From an uncultured Armatimonadota bacterium (lineage in GTDB: Bacteria; Armatimonadota; Armatimonadia; Armatimonadales; Armatimonadaceae): a stretch of 40,136 nucleotides of DNA. Position numbers and translations under genes: made by a program. The DNA is taken from contig CAIVZM010000005.1 of NCBI GenBank assembly GCA_903910385.1, positions 1 through 40,136 on the forward strand. The letters are read 5' to 3'. Below the pieces are notes generated by a model. It ran no database searches, was not told where the DNA came from, and worked only from the letters and a program-made list of their open reading frames with translations. Of the stretch, positions 16,081 through 23,938 are shown one piece after another. The number at the start of each line of letters is the position of its first letter. Within the stretch, counting starts at the first letter, position 1.

Positions 16081-17265
16081 TCACAAATGCTTTTCTAGAA
16101 AGCTCCACGCAGATTCATCATGGAATTCATGTCCGCCATTGAAAACGAGAAACTGGAAATCATCGCCGCGCCCGAGGCGTTTATAATACTCCGCCGAAGC
16201 GGGAGCGAGGCGGACGCCACCTTCACGATGGTCATCATCATCGCCGGAGCCTGCCTGTATCAATAGCGGGCGCGGACAGATCAGAGCGACCAGTTCCGAG
16301 TCTTTGAAGAGCGTAAAACGATCCTGAAAGCGGAAGTCGGAGGGCACGGAGTTTTCATCGCGCCAGTAACGCCATTCCTGAACGCCATAGTAACAACTGG
16401 AAACCGCTACCTTGATACGTGGCTCCAGAGCGGGCGTCACCAGAGCGTAATAGCCTCCATAGGACAGGCCGACCATGGCGACTCGTTTCGAATCGATCTC
16501 CGGACGCTTCAATAGGACATCCAGACTGCGCGTGATCTTGACGATTTCGACGGCGGTGAGACTTGTTCCCACCAGACGCATACGATTATCCGTACGATTG
16601 CGAATATCGCCGGGATAACCGGGGGCGGAAAACAGGTGTTGCGGAGCGAAAACGGCGTATCCGCGTTTCACGGCGCCGCGCACCATATCATGGTAGTTTC
16701 CGCCGCCATGAAATAGCGCCACTTCCGGCGAACCGCCGCCGCCATGCATGGAAATCACCAGAGGAACCCGGGTCTTGCCATTCAGCGCCACTCTGGGCGT
16801 AATATAAATGCCTTCCGCATGGACACCGGGAAGAACGGAAATTTTCACGCGATAGTAAATCCCCAGCGAATCCTCGCCCATTTTGTCGAAGAGGGGCGGT
16901 TCGGCGTCCGGCTTGCCCGGCGGCGGGAAACCCATGCTTTCGGCGAACTTCTGCCGCAACAACCGCACCGATCCATTATAGGCTTTTACGGACGAGTAAT
17001 CGGGCGTAAAAACGCTATTCAGTCGGCTCGCATCCTTTTTAAGCGCAAGAATGTAAGCGTCCAATTCTTTCGCCTGTTCCGCACGAAGGGGGTCTGAGGT
17101 GGAAACCTCTTGCTCGAATAATGGTGGCAATGGGCGTGTATCCTGCCCCCGGACGGGCGTAACCGCGAACAAGGCGACAAGAGGAAGAAACGCTCGTGCA
17201 TAACGTAACAGCGAACGGGAAGTAAACGAAGCGGCGATAGTTGTAACAGTCAAACGTGAGCGCAT
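16081..17265 (-). CDS. secreted acetyl-xylan-esterase/dienelactone-hydrolase-like alpha/beta hydrolase
   Basis: The 394-residue product has a signal-like N-terminus (hydrophobic LPLVALFAV, cut after VRG) and a typical alpha/beta hydrolase core. HGGGG (oxyanion region) precedes the nucleophile elbow GLSYGGYY, with catalytic Ser in the middle. A GSGDDDDH segment carries a likely acid residue, and GGHEF carries the likely catalytic His. Domain type resembles acetyl-xylan esterases or glucuronoyl-esterase-like enzymes of CE families, fitting its place before a sugar-binding protein and permease. ATG 17265 is preferred; an upstream TTG (17286) in frame has no Shine-Dalgarno. The ester substrate is not known. 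Confidence 0.82.
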   Translation of the reverse strand: MRSRLTVTTIAASFTSRSLLRYARAFLPLVALFAVTPVRGQDTRPLPPLFEQEVSTSDPLRAEQAKELDAYILALKKDASRLNSVFTPDYSSVKAYNGSVRLLRQKFAESMGFPPPGKPDAEPPLFDKMGEDSLGIYYRVKISVLPGVHAEGIYITPRVALNGKTRVPLVISMHGGGGSPEVALFHGGGNYHDMVRGAVKRGYAVFAPQHLFSAPGYPGDIRNRTDNRMRLVGTSLTAVEIVKITRSLDVLLKRPEIDSKRVAMVGLSYGGYYALVTPALEPRIKVAVSSCYYGVQEWRYWRDENSVPSDFRFQDRFTLFKDSELVALICPRPLLIQAGSGDDDDHREGGVRLAPASAEYYKRLGRGDDFQFLVFNGGHEFHDESAWSFLEKHL

Positions 17266-17325
17266 CGGCGGGCTTTCAGAAATCAATAGTCTTCACTCAG
17301 GATTCGTGATAACCCGACGGAATTC

Positions 17326-17532
17326 CTACCGGGGAGACGGATCGGTAGTCGTACCTGGCAGAAAGCCGGGGATAATCGCTCTGGGTAGGATTGGCGCTTC
17401 CGGCGCCGCAATTTTCTGTCCGAGTAATTCCACCTCTATCTCAGTGGCCTCGACCCATTCAGAGCAAATGAACGCTGTCGGGCGATCCGCTTGCTGTAAT
17501 AGTGAATACAGACACGATTCTCCTATTGCCAC
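17326..17532 (-). pseudogene. decayed C-terminal fragment of a LacI/GalR-type regulator
   Basis: The minus-strand frame contains DRPTAFICS, matching the ligand-domain RPTAxxCxND motif of LacI-family regulators, and 15 residues later VELLGQKI..P..P followed by LPRAIIPGFLPGTTT, like the last helix and strand of that family ('..LL..I..P..P...LPP.FVPGTTT'). About 50 residues that should lie between are absent, and no DNA-binding domain is found; an intact FAD-oxidase gene starts directly upstream. The pieces are in family order on the strand of the neighbouring esterase-transport module. I read it as an internally deleted, truncated regulator. The family match is by eye. Confidence 0.45.
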
Positions 17533-17598
17533 ATGGTTTTAGCAAATGCAGCAGGGGACGCCATAACTGTCAATAGTAGGAAAGCGGTCTCTTAAAGA

Positions 17599-18873
17599 CT
17601 ATTTTTCCAGTGTAATTCCCGCCGCTTTTTCTCCACTGCGCAGGGCGGCGTTCAAACTGCTCGCCGCTGTGTATTCGCCGGCAAAAACGACGCCGGGAAT
17701 ACCGGTCTCATTATCTGGCAGAGAGCGGTAGATGCCTGCCGGTTGCGCAAACTGGGCATAAGGAATGCGGTATATTTTCAACGGCCTGTATGTAGCGAAG
17801 GCTTCCAGAGCAACCCTGTCGCCTGCCATCATGCGACGTAAATCCTTAAGGGCGGAAGCGAAAAGCTCCTCATCGGAACCATCCCGCATACCTGCCAGAG
17901 ATGCAGTAAGAAGATATTTTCCGGACGGACATTGTTCCGGCGCCACATTGCTTATCTGCATGGCATTATTGACAATGGGGAGGGAGTTAGCATGAAGCAG
18001 GACTTTTTTCCCGGAGTAGACCGGCGCATCCCCAGCGAAATAAAGACAGACCGTCCCCACGTTCCCTGAAACAGTCTCTTTCCCCGTTAGTCGGGCGGCT
18101 TCGGGGGCAGTTGTCGCGATGACGGTGATATCGGCTGGGAAAATGTCTCCTGCCCTGGTTTTCGCTCCTTTGCAGACGCCTGCTGCAGAGAAGAGTAGCT
18201 CCGAAACTTCCGTGTGGAAGCGAATGCGATCCGCATTCAGCAATTCCGTTGCCAGTTGTGCGGGGATTTCGCCCATTCCGAGTGCAGGGGTCACGGTCTC
18301 GCCTTCCGCCAGCATCTTCCAGTCGAATTGAAAGGCTTTGGCGTCAGTGGCGAGACTGCGGTCAAGAAAGATGCCGCCGCCGAAGAAGGGGCGAATAAAA
18401 TTGTCGATATAGCGTGGAGAGAAACCAAATCGGAGCAGGAACGCTTCCGTCGTTTCGTCTGGCGCGTCCATAATGTCATCAATGGTGGTCGCTTTCATCC
18501 GGGTGGAAAGTAGCGCAGTCCGTAACTTGTCGCGCAGGGGGACAATCGATGTCAATGCGGAGGGAATAGCGGCGGAGAGATCACGCAGGGGGTCGCCGAG
18601 GGTATGACGCCTTGCGCCACGACAGATGATAGCGCCGGGTTCATAGCATCGAAGATCAAGTTTCGCATAATCGAGCTGTCGTTGCGCCGCCGGATAGGCG
18701 GTAAACAGAACCTGAAAGCCTCTGTCGAGACGAAAGCCTTCGACAATATCGGTGCGCACCCGTCCCCCGACGCCGTCGCCGCGTTCAAGAATCGTCACGT
18801 CCATACCAGCCCGAAAGAGAGTCCTTGCGCAGACCAGCCCGGCGACGCCCGCCCCGATGATCAATACTTTCAT
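17599..18873 (-). CDS. FAD-dependent amine oxidase/desaturase-like protein
   Basis: This 424-residue flavoprotein begins with the dinucleotide-binding motif VLIIGAGVAGLVCARTL, then ILERGDGVGGRVRT (the GG doublet motif of the amine oxidase family) and LDRGFQVLFTAYP. Near the C-terminus GEYTAASSLNAALRSGEKAA matches the FAD-contacting motif of the same superfamily (GDxxxxxS..GA..SG). Phytoene-desaturase-like and protoporphyrinogen-oxidase-like proteins share this plan. Reaction and substrate cannot be assigned. The ATG is the first codon of the conserved FAD motif; the Shine-Dalgarno is weak. The gene is not obviously part of an operon. Confidence 0.87.
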   Translation of the reverse strand: MKVLIIGAGVAGLVCARTLFRAGMDVTILERGDGVGGRVRTDIVEGFRLDRGFQVLFTAYPAAQRQLDYAKLDLRCYEPGAIICRGARRHTLGDPLRDLSAAIPSALTSIVPLRDKLRTALLSTRMKATTIDDIMDAPDETTEAFLLRFGFSPRYIDNFIRPFFGGGIFLDRSLATDAKAFQFDWKMLAEGETVTPALGMGEIPAQLATELLNADRIRFHTEVSELLFSAAGVCKGAKTRAGDIFPADITVIATTAPEAARLTGKETVSGNVGTVCLYFAGDAPVYSGKKVLLHANSLPIVNNAMQISNVAPEQCPSGKYLLTASLAGMRDGSDEELFASALKDLRRMMAGDRVALEAFATYRPLKIYRIPYAQFAQPAGIYRSLPDNETGIPGVVFAGEYTAASSLNAALRSGEKAAGITLEK

Positions 18874-19177
18874 AAAGCTTCGATTTTCTAAGTCACTCTT
18901 CTGACGCAGGAAGTTCCTGCGCTGACGTTCTCATGGTACAGAGATTTTGATCAGGCGCAACAATTTGGCGCTATCTTCTGGTGGCAGGCGACTCAGGCGG
19001 CGAGTGATGGATGATACTCCCTATATAAATGGCGCAAAGATATAATGAGGCAATTGTGAATCTAATAAATTGTTCTGGTTTGTATATTTTGTTGAATTTA
19101 CACATATATGAAATAAAAATCAGGAAAAAGATTCATTTTTCGCGTCTTTATGAGAAACATTAGGGCTTTATTAGTAT
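18874..19177. other. AT-rich divergent intergenic region without a gene
   Basis: About 300 bases between divergent genes. The first 130 bases are mixed composition; from about 19015 it is strongly AT-rich. TATAAT at 19041-19046 has no good -35 box and no open frame follows. Nothing else was recognised here; the promoter and leader described next begin at 19178. Confidence 0.5.
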
Positions 19178-19207
19178 TTGACAACAGCGCTTTTTTCGCG
19201 GTATAAT
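19178..19207 (+). promoter_or_regulatory. near-consensus sigma-70 promoter
   Basis: TTGACA (19178-19183) and TATAAT (19202-19207) are both perfect, with an 18-base spacer. A second overlapping TATAAT sits at 19207-19212. It is the best promoter in the window. Transcription should begin near 19214, leaving a leader of about 100 bases before the aminotransferase ATG. Confidence 0.85.
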
Positions 19208-19249
19208 ATAATCATACAAGCGCGGAAAGACCGCCAATTTGATTTTAAG

Positions 19250-19281
19250 GCGACCCTGCCACAAGCAGGAGTCGCTTTTTT
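19250..19281 (+). terminator. intrinsic terminator in the aminotransferase leader (attenuator candidate)
   Basis: GCGAC-CCTGC (19250-19259) pairs with GCAGG and GTCGC (19265-19269, 19271-19275) with one bulged A, loop CACAA, followed by six Ts (19276-19281). It lies about 36 bases after the predicted start of transcription and 32 bases before the aminotransferase ATG. Upstream, GCGG/CCGC (19222-19234) can form a small hairpin, while CGCC (19232-19235) could instead pair with GGCG (19249-19252) and block the terminator. This gives the layout of a transcription attenuator. It could also be the end of a small RNA of about 68 bases. Confidence 0.65.
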
Positions 19282-19313
19282 GTTACCAGAATTCCTCGCG
19301 TAGAAAATCCTTT

Positions 19314-20504
19314 ATGTCAAAAATTCGCACTTCGCAAAAGGCAACGTTGTTCGGCGAATCGGTCATTCGGGAAATGTCCCGGTTGTTTATGTCCCGTTCC
19401 TCGGATGGCCCCGGCGTCAACCTGGCGCAGGGATTCCCCGATTTTCCTGCCCCGGAAGCGATGAAGGAAGCGGCTGTAGAGGCGATTCGTGGCGATATTA
19501 ACCAGTATGCCGTGACATGGGGAGCTCCCGCGCTCAGAAATGCCATCGCTGATAAGACCGAGCGCTTTTACGGCATTCGTCCTGATCCGCAGACGGAAAT
19601 TACCGTGACCTGCGGGGCGACGGAAGCGATGATGGCCGCTCTGATGGCGGTAGTTGATCCCGGCGACGAAGTGATCGTCTTCGAACCGTTTTATGAGAAC
19701 TACGGCCCAGACGCCATTCTTTCCGGCGCAAAACCAGTCCATGTGCAACTAAGTGGGGCAAACTGGGATTTTGAACCGGATGAACTTGCCGCCGCTTTCT
19801 CAAATCGTACTCGCGCTATCATTATCAACACGCCGCATAATCCGACTGGCAAGGTATTTTCTCGGCAGGAATTGACTTTTATCTCCGAACTCTGCCAGAA
19901 GTGGAATGTCTGCGCGATCACGGATGAGATTTACGAACACATGGTCTACGAAGGAGATCATGTACGCGTGGCGGATCTTCCCGGAATGGCGGAGCGGACG
20001 ATTACGATCAGCGGTCTTTCCAAGACGTACAGCGCGACCGGCTGGCGCATCGGATGGCTTATCGCCCCGCCGGACGCTACCAACGCCATCCGAAAAGTCC
20101 ATGATTTTCTGACAGTCGGCGCCGCCGCGCCGCTTCAGGCAGGAGCGGCGTTCGCTCTGGGCTTTCCCGATGAGTACTATGCGAACCTGACCGAAATGTA
20201 CCGAAAGAAGCGTGATTTTACTCTTTCCGTGCTGTCACGCACCGATTTTAAAGTCATCGGGGCGACACGGGGAGCGTACTACATCATGACGGACGCCGCT
20301 CCATTGATTGAAGCGACAGGGCAAAAGGATGATGTCACCTTCGCTCGTTGGATGATCGAGAAGATTGGTGTGGCGACGGTTCCCGGTAGCAGTTTCTACC
20401 TCGATCCCGCCAACGGGCGAACGAAGATCCGCTTCTGCTACTGCAAAAAGCCGGAAACGCTAGAACTGGCGGCGCGACTATTGAGCGAACTGCCCCATCG
20501 TTAA
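19314..20504 (+). CDS. class I/II PLP-dependent aminotransferase
   Basis: This 396-residue enzyme follows the fold-type I plan: an N-terminal VNLAQGFPDFPAPE substrate-binding segment, CGATEAMMAALMA, a NTPHNPTGK motif (central Asn region), the AITDEIYEHMVY motif with its conserved Asp and Tyr, and SGLSKTYSATGWRIGW, where Lys237 would form the Schiff base with PLP. The C-terminal RFCYCKK segment holds the carboxylate-binding Arg. Closest in pattern to kynurenine/glutamine/methionine aminotransferases (KAT and YbdL type). ATG 19314 is chosen over an earlier in-frame codon, which lies inside the terminator-bearing leader. No clear Shine-Dalgarno. Expression is probably controlled by the strong promoter plus the terminator in its leader. 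Confidence 0.93.
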   Translation: MSKIRTSQKATLFGESVIREMSRLFMSRSSDGPGVNLAQGFPDFPAPEAMKEAAVEAIRGDINQYAVTWGAPALRNAIADKTERFYGIRPDPQTEITVTCGATEAMMAALMAVVDPGDEVIVFEPFYENYGPDAILSGAKPVHVQLSGANWDFEPDELAAAFSNRTRAIIINTPHNPTGKVFSRQELTFISELCQKWNVCAITDEIYEHMVYEGDHVRVADLPGMAERTITISGLSKTYSATGWRIGWLIAPPDATNAIRKVHDFLTVGAAAPLQAGAAFALGFPDEYYANLTEMYRKKRDFTLSVLSRTDFKVIGATRGAYYIMTDAAPLIEATGQKDDVTFARWMIEKIGVATVPGSSFYLDPANGRTKIRFCYCKKPETLELAARLLSELPHR

Positions 20505-20520
20505 GCGGCAGGGCAGTTCG
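20486..20520. terminator. inverted repeat spanning the aminotransferase stop codon
   Basis: CGAACTGCCC (20486-20495) and GGGCAGTTCG (20511-20520) are exact reverse complements with a 15-base loop that contains the stop codon. There is no T-run, so it may be a weak or factor-aided terminator, or an mRNA 3'-end protector, between this gene and the convergent epimerase-like gene. Confidence 0.5.
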
Positions 20521-20539
20521 GCGAAAGCGAACATAGAGA

Positions 20540-21313
20540 TCAGTCCGGGGGAGGGAAATCGTCCGTGGTGGAAGCCGTCGAGGCGACCTTGCTGGGACGC
20601 GCCAGCGGTTCCCATCCGAGGATATCGCGGGCGCGGGAGAGGTTCATAACTTTCTGACGCCAGTCGCCGCAGATCGTGAAAGCGTCGAATCCGCCGAGCG
20701 GTCGCTCAAGCGCATGGATGAATGCGCGGGCTACATCATCGCCGCGCGTCCACAGAAAGGGGTTTTCTCCCGATTTTGTGGCATTTTCTTCCCATTCGTC
20801 GTTGTCCATGGGGCGGCACAAGCGTAATGCCGTGACTGTCATTCCGCGCTCGGCGACTGCCGCCTGGCATACTTCTTCCCCCATGCGCTTCGCCAAGCCA
20901 TAGATACCAGTCGCATCGGGAACAATAAACTCGTGCGGGAAATATCGACCGTGGAGCGGATCGTAGACGGACATACTACTGGCGTAGACGGCGTGCTTGA
21001 TACCTGCTTCCTGCGCCGCTCCGAGCGCCAGATAGACACCTTTGACACTGACATCAAAATGTCCGCCGGCAGTCTCGATTCTGTTCCATCCGGGGATCGC
21101 CTTGCCGTACATCGCCAGATATGCTAGCAGATCGCATCCCTCCGCCGCCTTTCGGAGGGCGTCCAGATCCGTGACATCTCCCTGGAAATATTCGACATTA
21201 TCAAAATGCGGCGGACGTAAATCGAACACACGAATAGCGAACTTTTCGCTCAGATACGGCAAAATGAGCGTCGCAACATCGCCCGATCCGCCGACAACGA
21301 GAACTTTTTGCAT
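20540..21313 (-). CDS. NAD-dependent epimerase/dehydratase family protein
   Basis: This 257-residue extended SDR has the N-terminal motif VVGGSGDVATLI (GxxGxxG-like), an acidic FDLRPP end to the second strand, DVTDLD, an ASSMSVY segment and the catalytic YGLAK (YxxxK). The family acts on nucleotide sugars or sugar acids; some relatives are uronate dehydrogenases. The substrate is unknown. The chain is slightly short for an epimerase, because the C-terminal substrate domain is small, and ends in a Ser/Thr/Pro-rich tail. It converges with the aminotransferase gene and diverges from recJ. Confidence 0.88.
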   Translation of the reverse strand: MQKVLVVGGSGDVATLILPYLSEKFAIRVFDLRPPHFDNVEYFQGDVTDLDALRKAAEGCDLLAYLAMYGKAIPGWNRIETAGGHFDVSVKGVYLALGAAQEAGIKHAVYASSMSVYDPLHGRYFPHEFIVPDATGIYGLAKRMGEEVCQAAVAERGMTVTALRLCRPMDNDEWEENATKSGENPFLWTRGDDVARAFIHALERPLGGFDAFTICGDWRQKVMNLSRARDILGWEPLARPSKVASTASTTDDFPPPD

Positions 21314-21428
21314 ATGGCGTTCCTGTTCGGTGCGCTGGTGAGGGTTTCCTGCGTCGACGGAGAGAAAACGCTAATGCATTACGCGTGAACGACGATCGTT
21401 TTTTCTGAGATTTTCCTTTCAAACGATG

Positions 21429-21434
21429 TATAAT
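21429..21434 (+). promoter_or_regulatory. TATAAT -10 box close to the recJ start
   Basis: Perfect TATAAT nine bases before the ATG at 21444; the -35 position at 17 bases is TGAGAT, a weak match. The predicted transcript would have a leader of only two or three bases, and there is no Shine-Dalgarno. Confidence 0.45.
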
Positions 21435-21443
21435 TCACGCAGA

Positions 21444-23156
21444 ATGACATCCAAAGTGCAGTGGGTAGTACGGGAAACGGACATGAAAGCGACGGCGTCT
21501 CTGGCGTCTGCGCTGGATATCCCCCCGCTGGCGGCGCGTCTTCTGGTGAATCGGGGAATCACCGACAGAGCGACGGCGCAGTCGTTCTTCGATCCCTGTC
21601 TCGATAATCTTTTGGATCCCTTCCTGTTGCCTGATGTGGAAAAAGCGGTCGATCGCCTGATCGTGGCGCTGGATTCTGGCGAGACCATTTTCCTGCACGC
21701 TGATTACGATACCGATGGCGTCACATCCGCCGCTCTATGCTTCCGGGCGCTCTCGGCTCTGGGGGCGAATATCATCGGGCATGTTCCCCGGCGTTCAGAT
21801 GGTTATGATCTGCAAAAGGTGGGGGTGGATCGGGCGAAAGCGCACGGCGCTACCCTGATTCTTACGGCGGACTGTGGCAGTTGCGCGATAGAGCCTATTG
21901 CGTATGCCAATTCGCTCGGTATGGAAGTGATCGTCACGGATCACCACCGACCCGGTCCGATCTTGCCAGAAGCGGTCGCCATCGTCAATCCTTACCGCGA
22001 GGACTGCATCCCGCCGCCTTTCCAGTCACTTTGTGGCGCCGGAGTCGCTTACAAGGTTCTGGACGCCCTGATTTCCCGGCGGATGCCACAACATCGTGAG
22101 GCGTTTCGGCGACGCTTCACGGACCTGGTCGCTCTGGGAACTGTGGCGGATGTGACGCCGCTGATCGGCGAAAACCGGATTTTAGTGGCGGAAGGACTAC
22201 GGATTCTGGCGACGGCGGAACGCGCAGGGATTCGCGCCCTGCTGACCTCGTTAGACCTGCTCGATAAGCCCCTGACCGCTCACTCGATCAGTTTCCGCCT
22301 GGGACCGCGCCTGAACTCGGCAGGCAGGGTGGAGGATGCGATGCTCGCTTACCGCCTCCTCGCTACCCGGGATCGGGACGAAGCGGAAAGCCTCGCCGTG
22401 CAACTCGGAGCGATGCACGATGCTATCCGCGAAGAGACGGCGCGAGCAACCGTCGAGGCGGTGGAAGAAGCCCTCCGTGATGAAAATAAAGACCTCCGTG
22501 TGCTGGTTCTGGCGCGGGAAAAGTGGGGCAAGGGCGTTCTGGGAATAGTCGCTACCAGAATTGCCGAGACATTCCGTCGCCCGGTAATCTTGCTATCGCT
22601 CAATGAGGGGAAATACGGTGGCTCCGCTCGATCGTACAACAATTTCAACCTGCATCAAGCTCTGCACGAGTGCGCGGATTTGCTGGAAACGTTCGGAGGT
22701 CACTCCGTGGCGGCAGGCGTTTCACTCCGTCCTGAAAATCTCGACGCCTTCCGTGCGAAGATGCATCTTCTTGCAGAGGGCTTTGATCCGCCGCCCGCTG
22801 TTCTGGAAGCGGACGCCGAAGTTACCAGCGCCGCTGAACTGGACTTTGCGCTTCTGGACACCTTCAAGCGCATGGAACCGTTTGGCGCCGGAAACCCGGA
22901 GCCACTCTTTCTGACCCGTGGCGCGATGGTGCTGGGAACGCGACGGGTCGGTAAGGAAGGAAGCGTCTGCCAGATGCGACTGCGACTGCCGGGACGCACG
23001 CCGGAAATCAAGGCGGTCAACTTCCAGAACGGCGAATGGGCGGATACCTATGGGATAGGCGATAACATAGATATCCTATACCGACCATTCATCAATGTAT
23101 ATAAGGGAAATGAGAACATCGAACTGCAACTTCAGGATGTTCGTCCGTCAATTTAG
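21444..23156 (+). CDS. recJ: single-strand DNA exonuclease RecJ
   Basis: This 570-residue protein is a standard-length RecJ, a 5'-3' exonuclease of recombination and mismatch repair in the cytoplasm. Motif I (HADYDTDG, Asp87 region) and the DHH motif (VTDHHRPG, Asp166-His167-His168) supply the metal ligands. LNSAGRVEDA, GGSARSYNNFNLHQAL and FGGHSVAAGVSL are the later DHHA1 landmarks, and a C-terminal OB-like domain ends with NIELQLQDVRP. ATG 21444 is preferred over an in-frame ATG at 21426, because the conserved Trp segment (KVQWVVRE) then sits near the N-terminus as in other RecJ proteins, and the earlier ATG would overlap the -10 box. Confidence 0.96.
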   Translation: MTSKVQWVVRETDMKATASLASALDIPPLAARLLVNRGITDRATAQSFFDPCLDNLLDPFLLPDVEKAVDRLIVALDSGETIFLHADYDTDGVTSAALCFRALSALGANIIGHVPRRSDGYDLQKVGVDRAKAHGATLILTADCGSCAIEPIAYANSLGMEVIVTDHHRPGPILPEAVAIVNPYREDCIPPPFQSLCGAGVAYKVLDALISRRMPQHREAFRRRFTDLVALGTVADVTPLIGENRILVAEGLRILATAERAGIRALLTSLDLLDKPLTAHSISFRLGPRLNSAGRVEDAMLAYRLLATRDRDEAESLAVQLGAMHDAIREETARATVEAVEEALRDENKDLRVLVLAREKWGKGVLGIVATRIAETFRRPVILLSLNEGKYGGSARSYNNFNLHQALHECADLLETFGGHSVAAGVSLRPENLDAFRAKMHLLAEGFDPPPAVLEADAEVTSAAELDFALLDTFKRMEPFGAGNPEPLFLTRGAMVLGTRRVGKEGSVCQMRLRLPGRTPEIKAVNFQNGEWADTYGIGDNIDILYRPFINVYKGNENIELQLQDVRPSI

Positions 23157-23177
23157 GACATCGCGTTCGCTATTTCG

Positions 23178-23645
23178 CTATTCCCATGTTAACGGAAGTT
23201 GATCCAGTTCCGGCAATAAGACAACGCTCTCCTGTTCATTGGGGTCTGTACGCGCAACAAGCGCCATGGCAGGAATCGTCTGACTCCGGTTGTAGGGCAG
23301 ATGTGGGACATTGGCAGGAATGTAAACATAATCGCCAGGTCTATTGATCATATGTTCCTGCAAATTATCGCCATACCACATGCCCGCTTCGCCACTGAGG
23401 ACGTAGATTGCGGTTTCATGATTTTTATGGAGATGGGCTTTCGCTTTCGCGCCGGGAGGAATGGTAACTAACTGCAGGTGGATACCGACGGAACCGACTG
23501 TTTCTGCGGAGATGCCCGGAGTATAATTCAACCCCTGTTTCCCTATGAATTGTTCTCCTGCGCGTACTACGAGGCAGGTCGCCTCTATTGGGTTTGCCGC
23601 ATGGGATTGATCTGGCTCCCGATCAGTCGGTTTTATGATATCCAT
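23178..23645 (-). CDS. cupin domain protein
   Basis: This 155-residue protein carries a single cupin beta-barrel with both family motifs: HLHKNHETAIYVLSGEAGMWYG (first motif with two His and a Glu as metal ligands) and PGDYVYIPANVPHLPYN (second motif with His). Related small proteins bind a metal and act as isomerases, dioxygenases or small-molecule sensors. No second domain is present, so no reaction can be assigned. GAGAGG lies about 10 bases before the ATG, and a good sigma-70 promoter lies upstream on the minus strand. It converges with recJ, 21 bases apart. Confidence 0.88.
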   Translation of the reverse strand: MDIIKPTDREPDQSHAANPIEATCLVVRAGEQFIGKQGLNYTPGISAETVGSVGIHLQLVTIPPGAKAKAHLHKNHETAIYVLSGEAGMWYGDNLQEHMINRPGDYVYIPANVPHLPYNRSQTIPAMALVARTDPNEQESVVLLPELDQLPLTWE

Positions 23646-23686
23646 CGAATTGGCCTCTCAAAGTTAACAAAATTTGACGTTATCAT

Positions 23687-23715
23687 ATTGTAGTGAGGTT
23701 ATCTTTTGAGGTCAA
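23687..23715 (-). promoter_or_regulatory. sigma-70 promoter of the cupin gene
   Basis: On the minus strand TTGACC (23715-23710) and TACAAT (23692-23687) are separated by exactly 17 bases. The cupin ATG is about 42 bases further on, behind a GAGAGG Shine-Dalgarno. Confidence 0.7.
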
Positions 23716-23725
23716 GTGACATATA

Positions 23726-23796
23726 GTGAGTATATAATGAGTATATAGTTAGGTATATAGTTAGGTATATAGTTAGGTATATAGTTAGGTATATAG
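23726..23796 (+). repeat. 12-base tandem repeat upstream of the haem-motif gene
   Basis: Four perfect copies of TTAGGTATATAG (23749-23796) follow two diverged copies (23726-23748). The array lies between the cupin promoter and the large secreted-protein gene. Six units of 12 bases is about six helical turns plus, so repeat units stay nearly in phase. It is not a CRISPR array: there are no spacers. Confidence 0.9.
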
Positions 23797-23836
23797 TAGA
23801 TATAAATACAATCCTGAATTTTAATATTACAATTTG

Positions 23837-23850
23837 CGAAAGCGATTTCG
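23837..23850. promoter_or_regulatory. LacI-type operator-like palindrome
   Basis: CGAAAGCGATTTCG is a palindrome in 12 of 14 positions around a central CG, the layout of LacI/GalR-family operators. It sits about 90 bases before the start of the secreted-protein gene. Its left half and centre recur at 3050-3060 ahead of the PEP-CTERM gene. Confidence 0.5.
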
Positions 23851-23938
23851 AGTTTCCTGTAACCTTGAGAACGGGATGAAATCTAATGCGTGGAATGGTT
23901 TTAGAGGGATAGCATTACCTGTGGAGAAGGCGGGATTT

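Noticed and set aside
17306-17542. 78-codon plus frame between esterase and FAD oxidase genes
   Set aside because: No Shine-Dalgarno or family pattern; the opposite strand has the LacI-like fragment.
23726-23800. Possible CRISPR array
   Set aside because: Units are 12 bases and directly adjacent, without spacers or cas genes.
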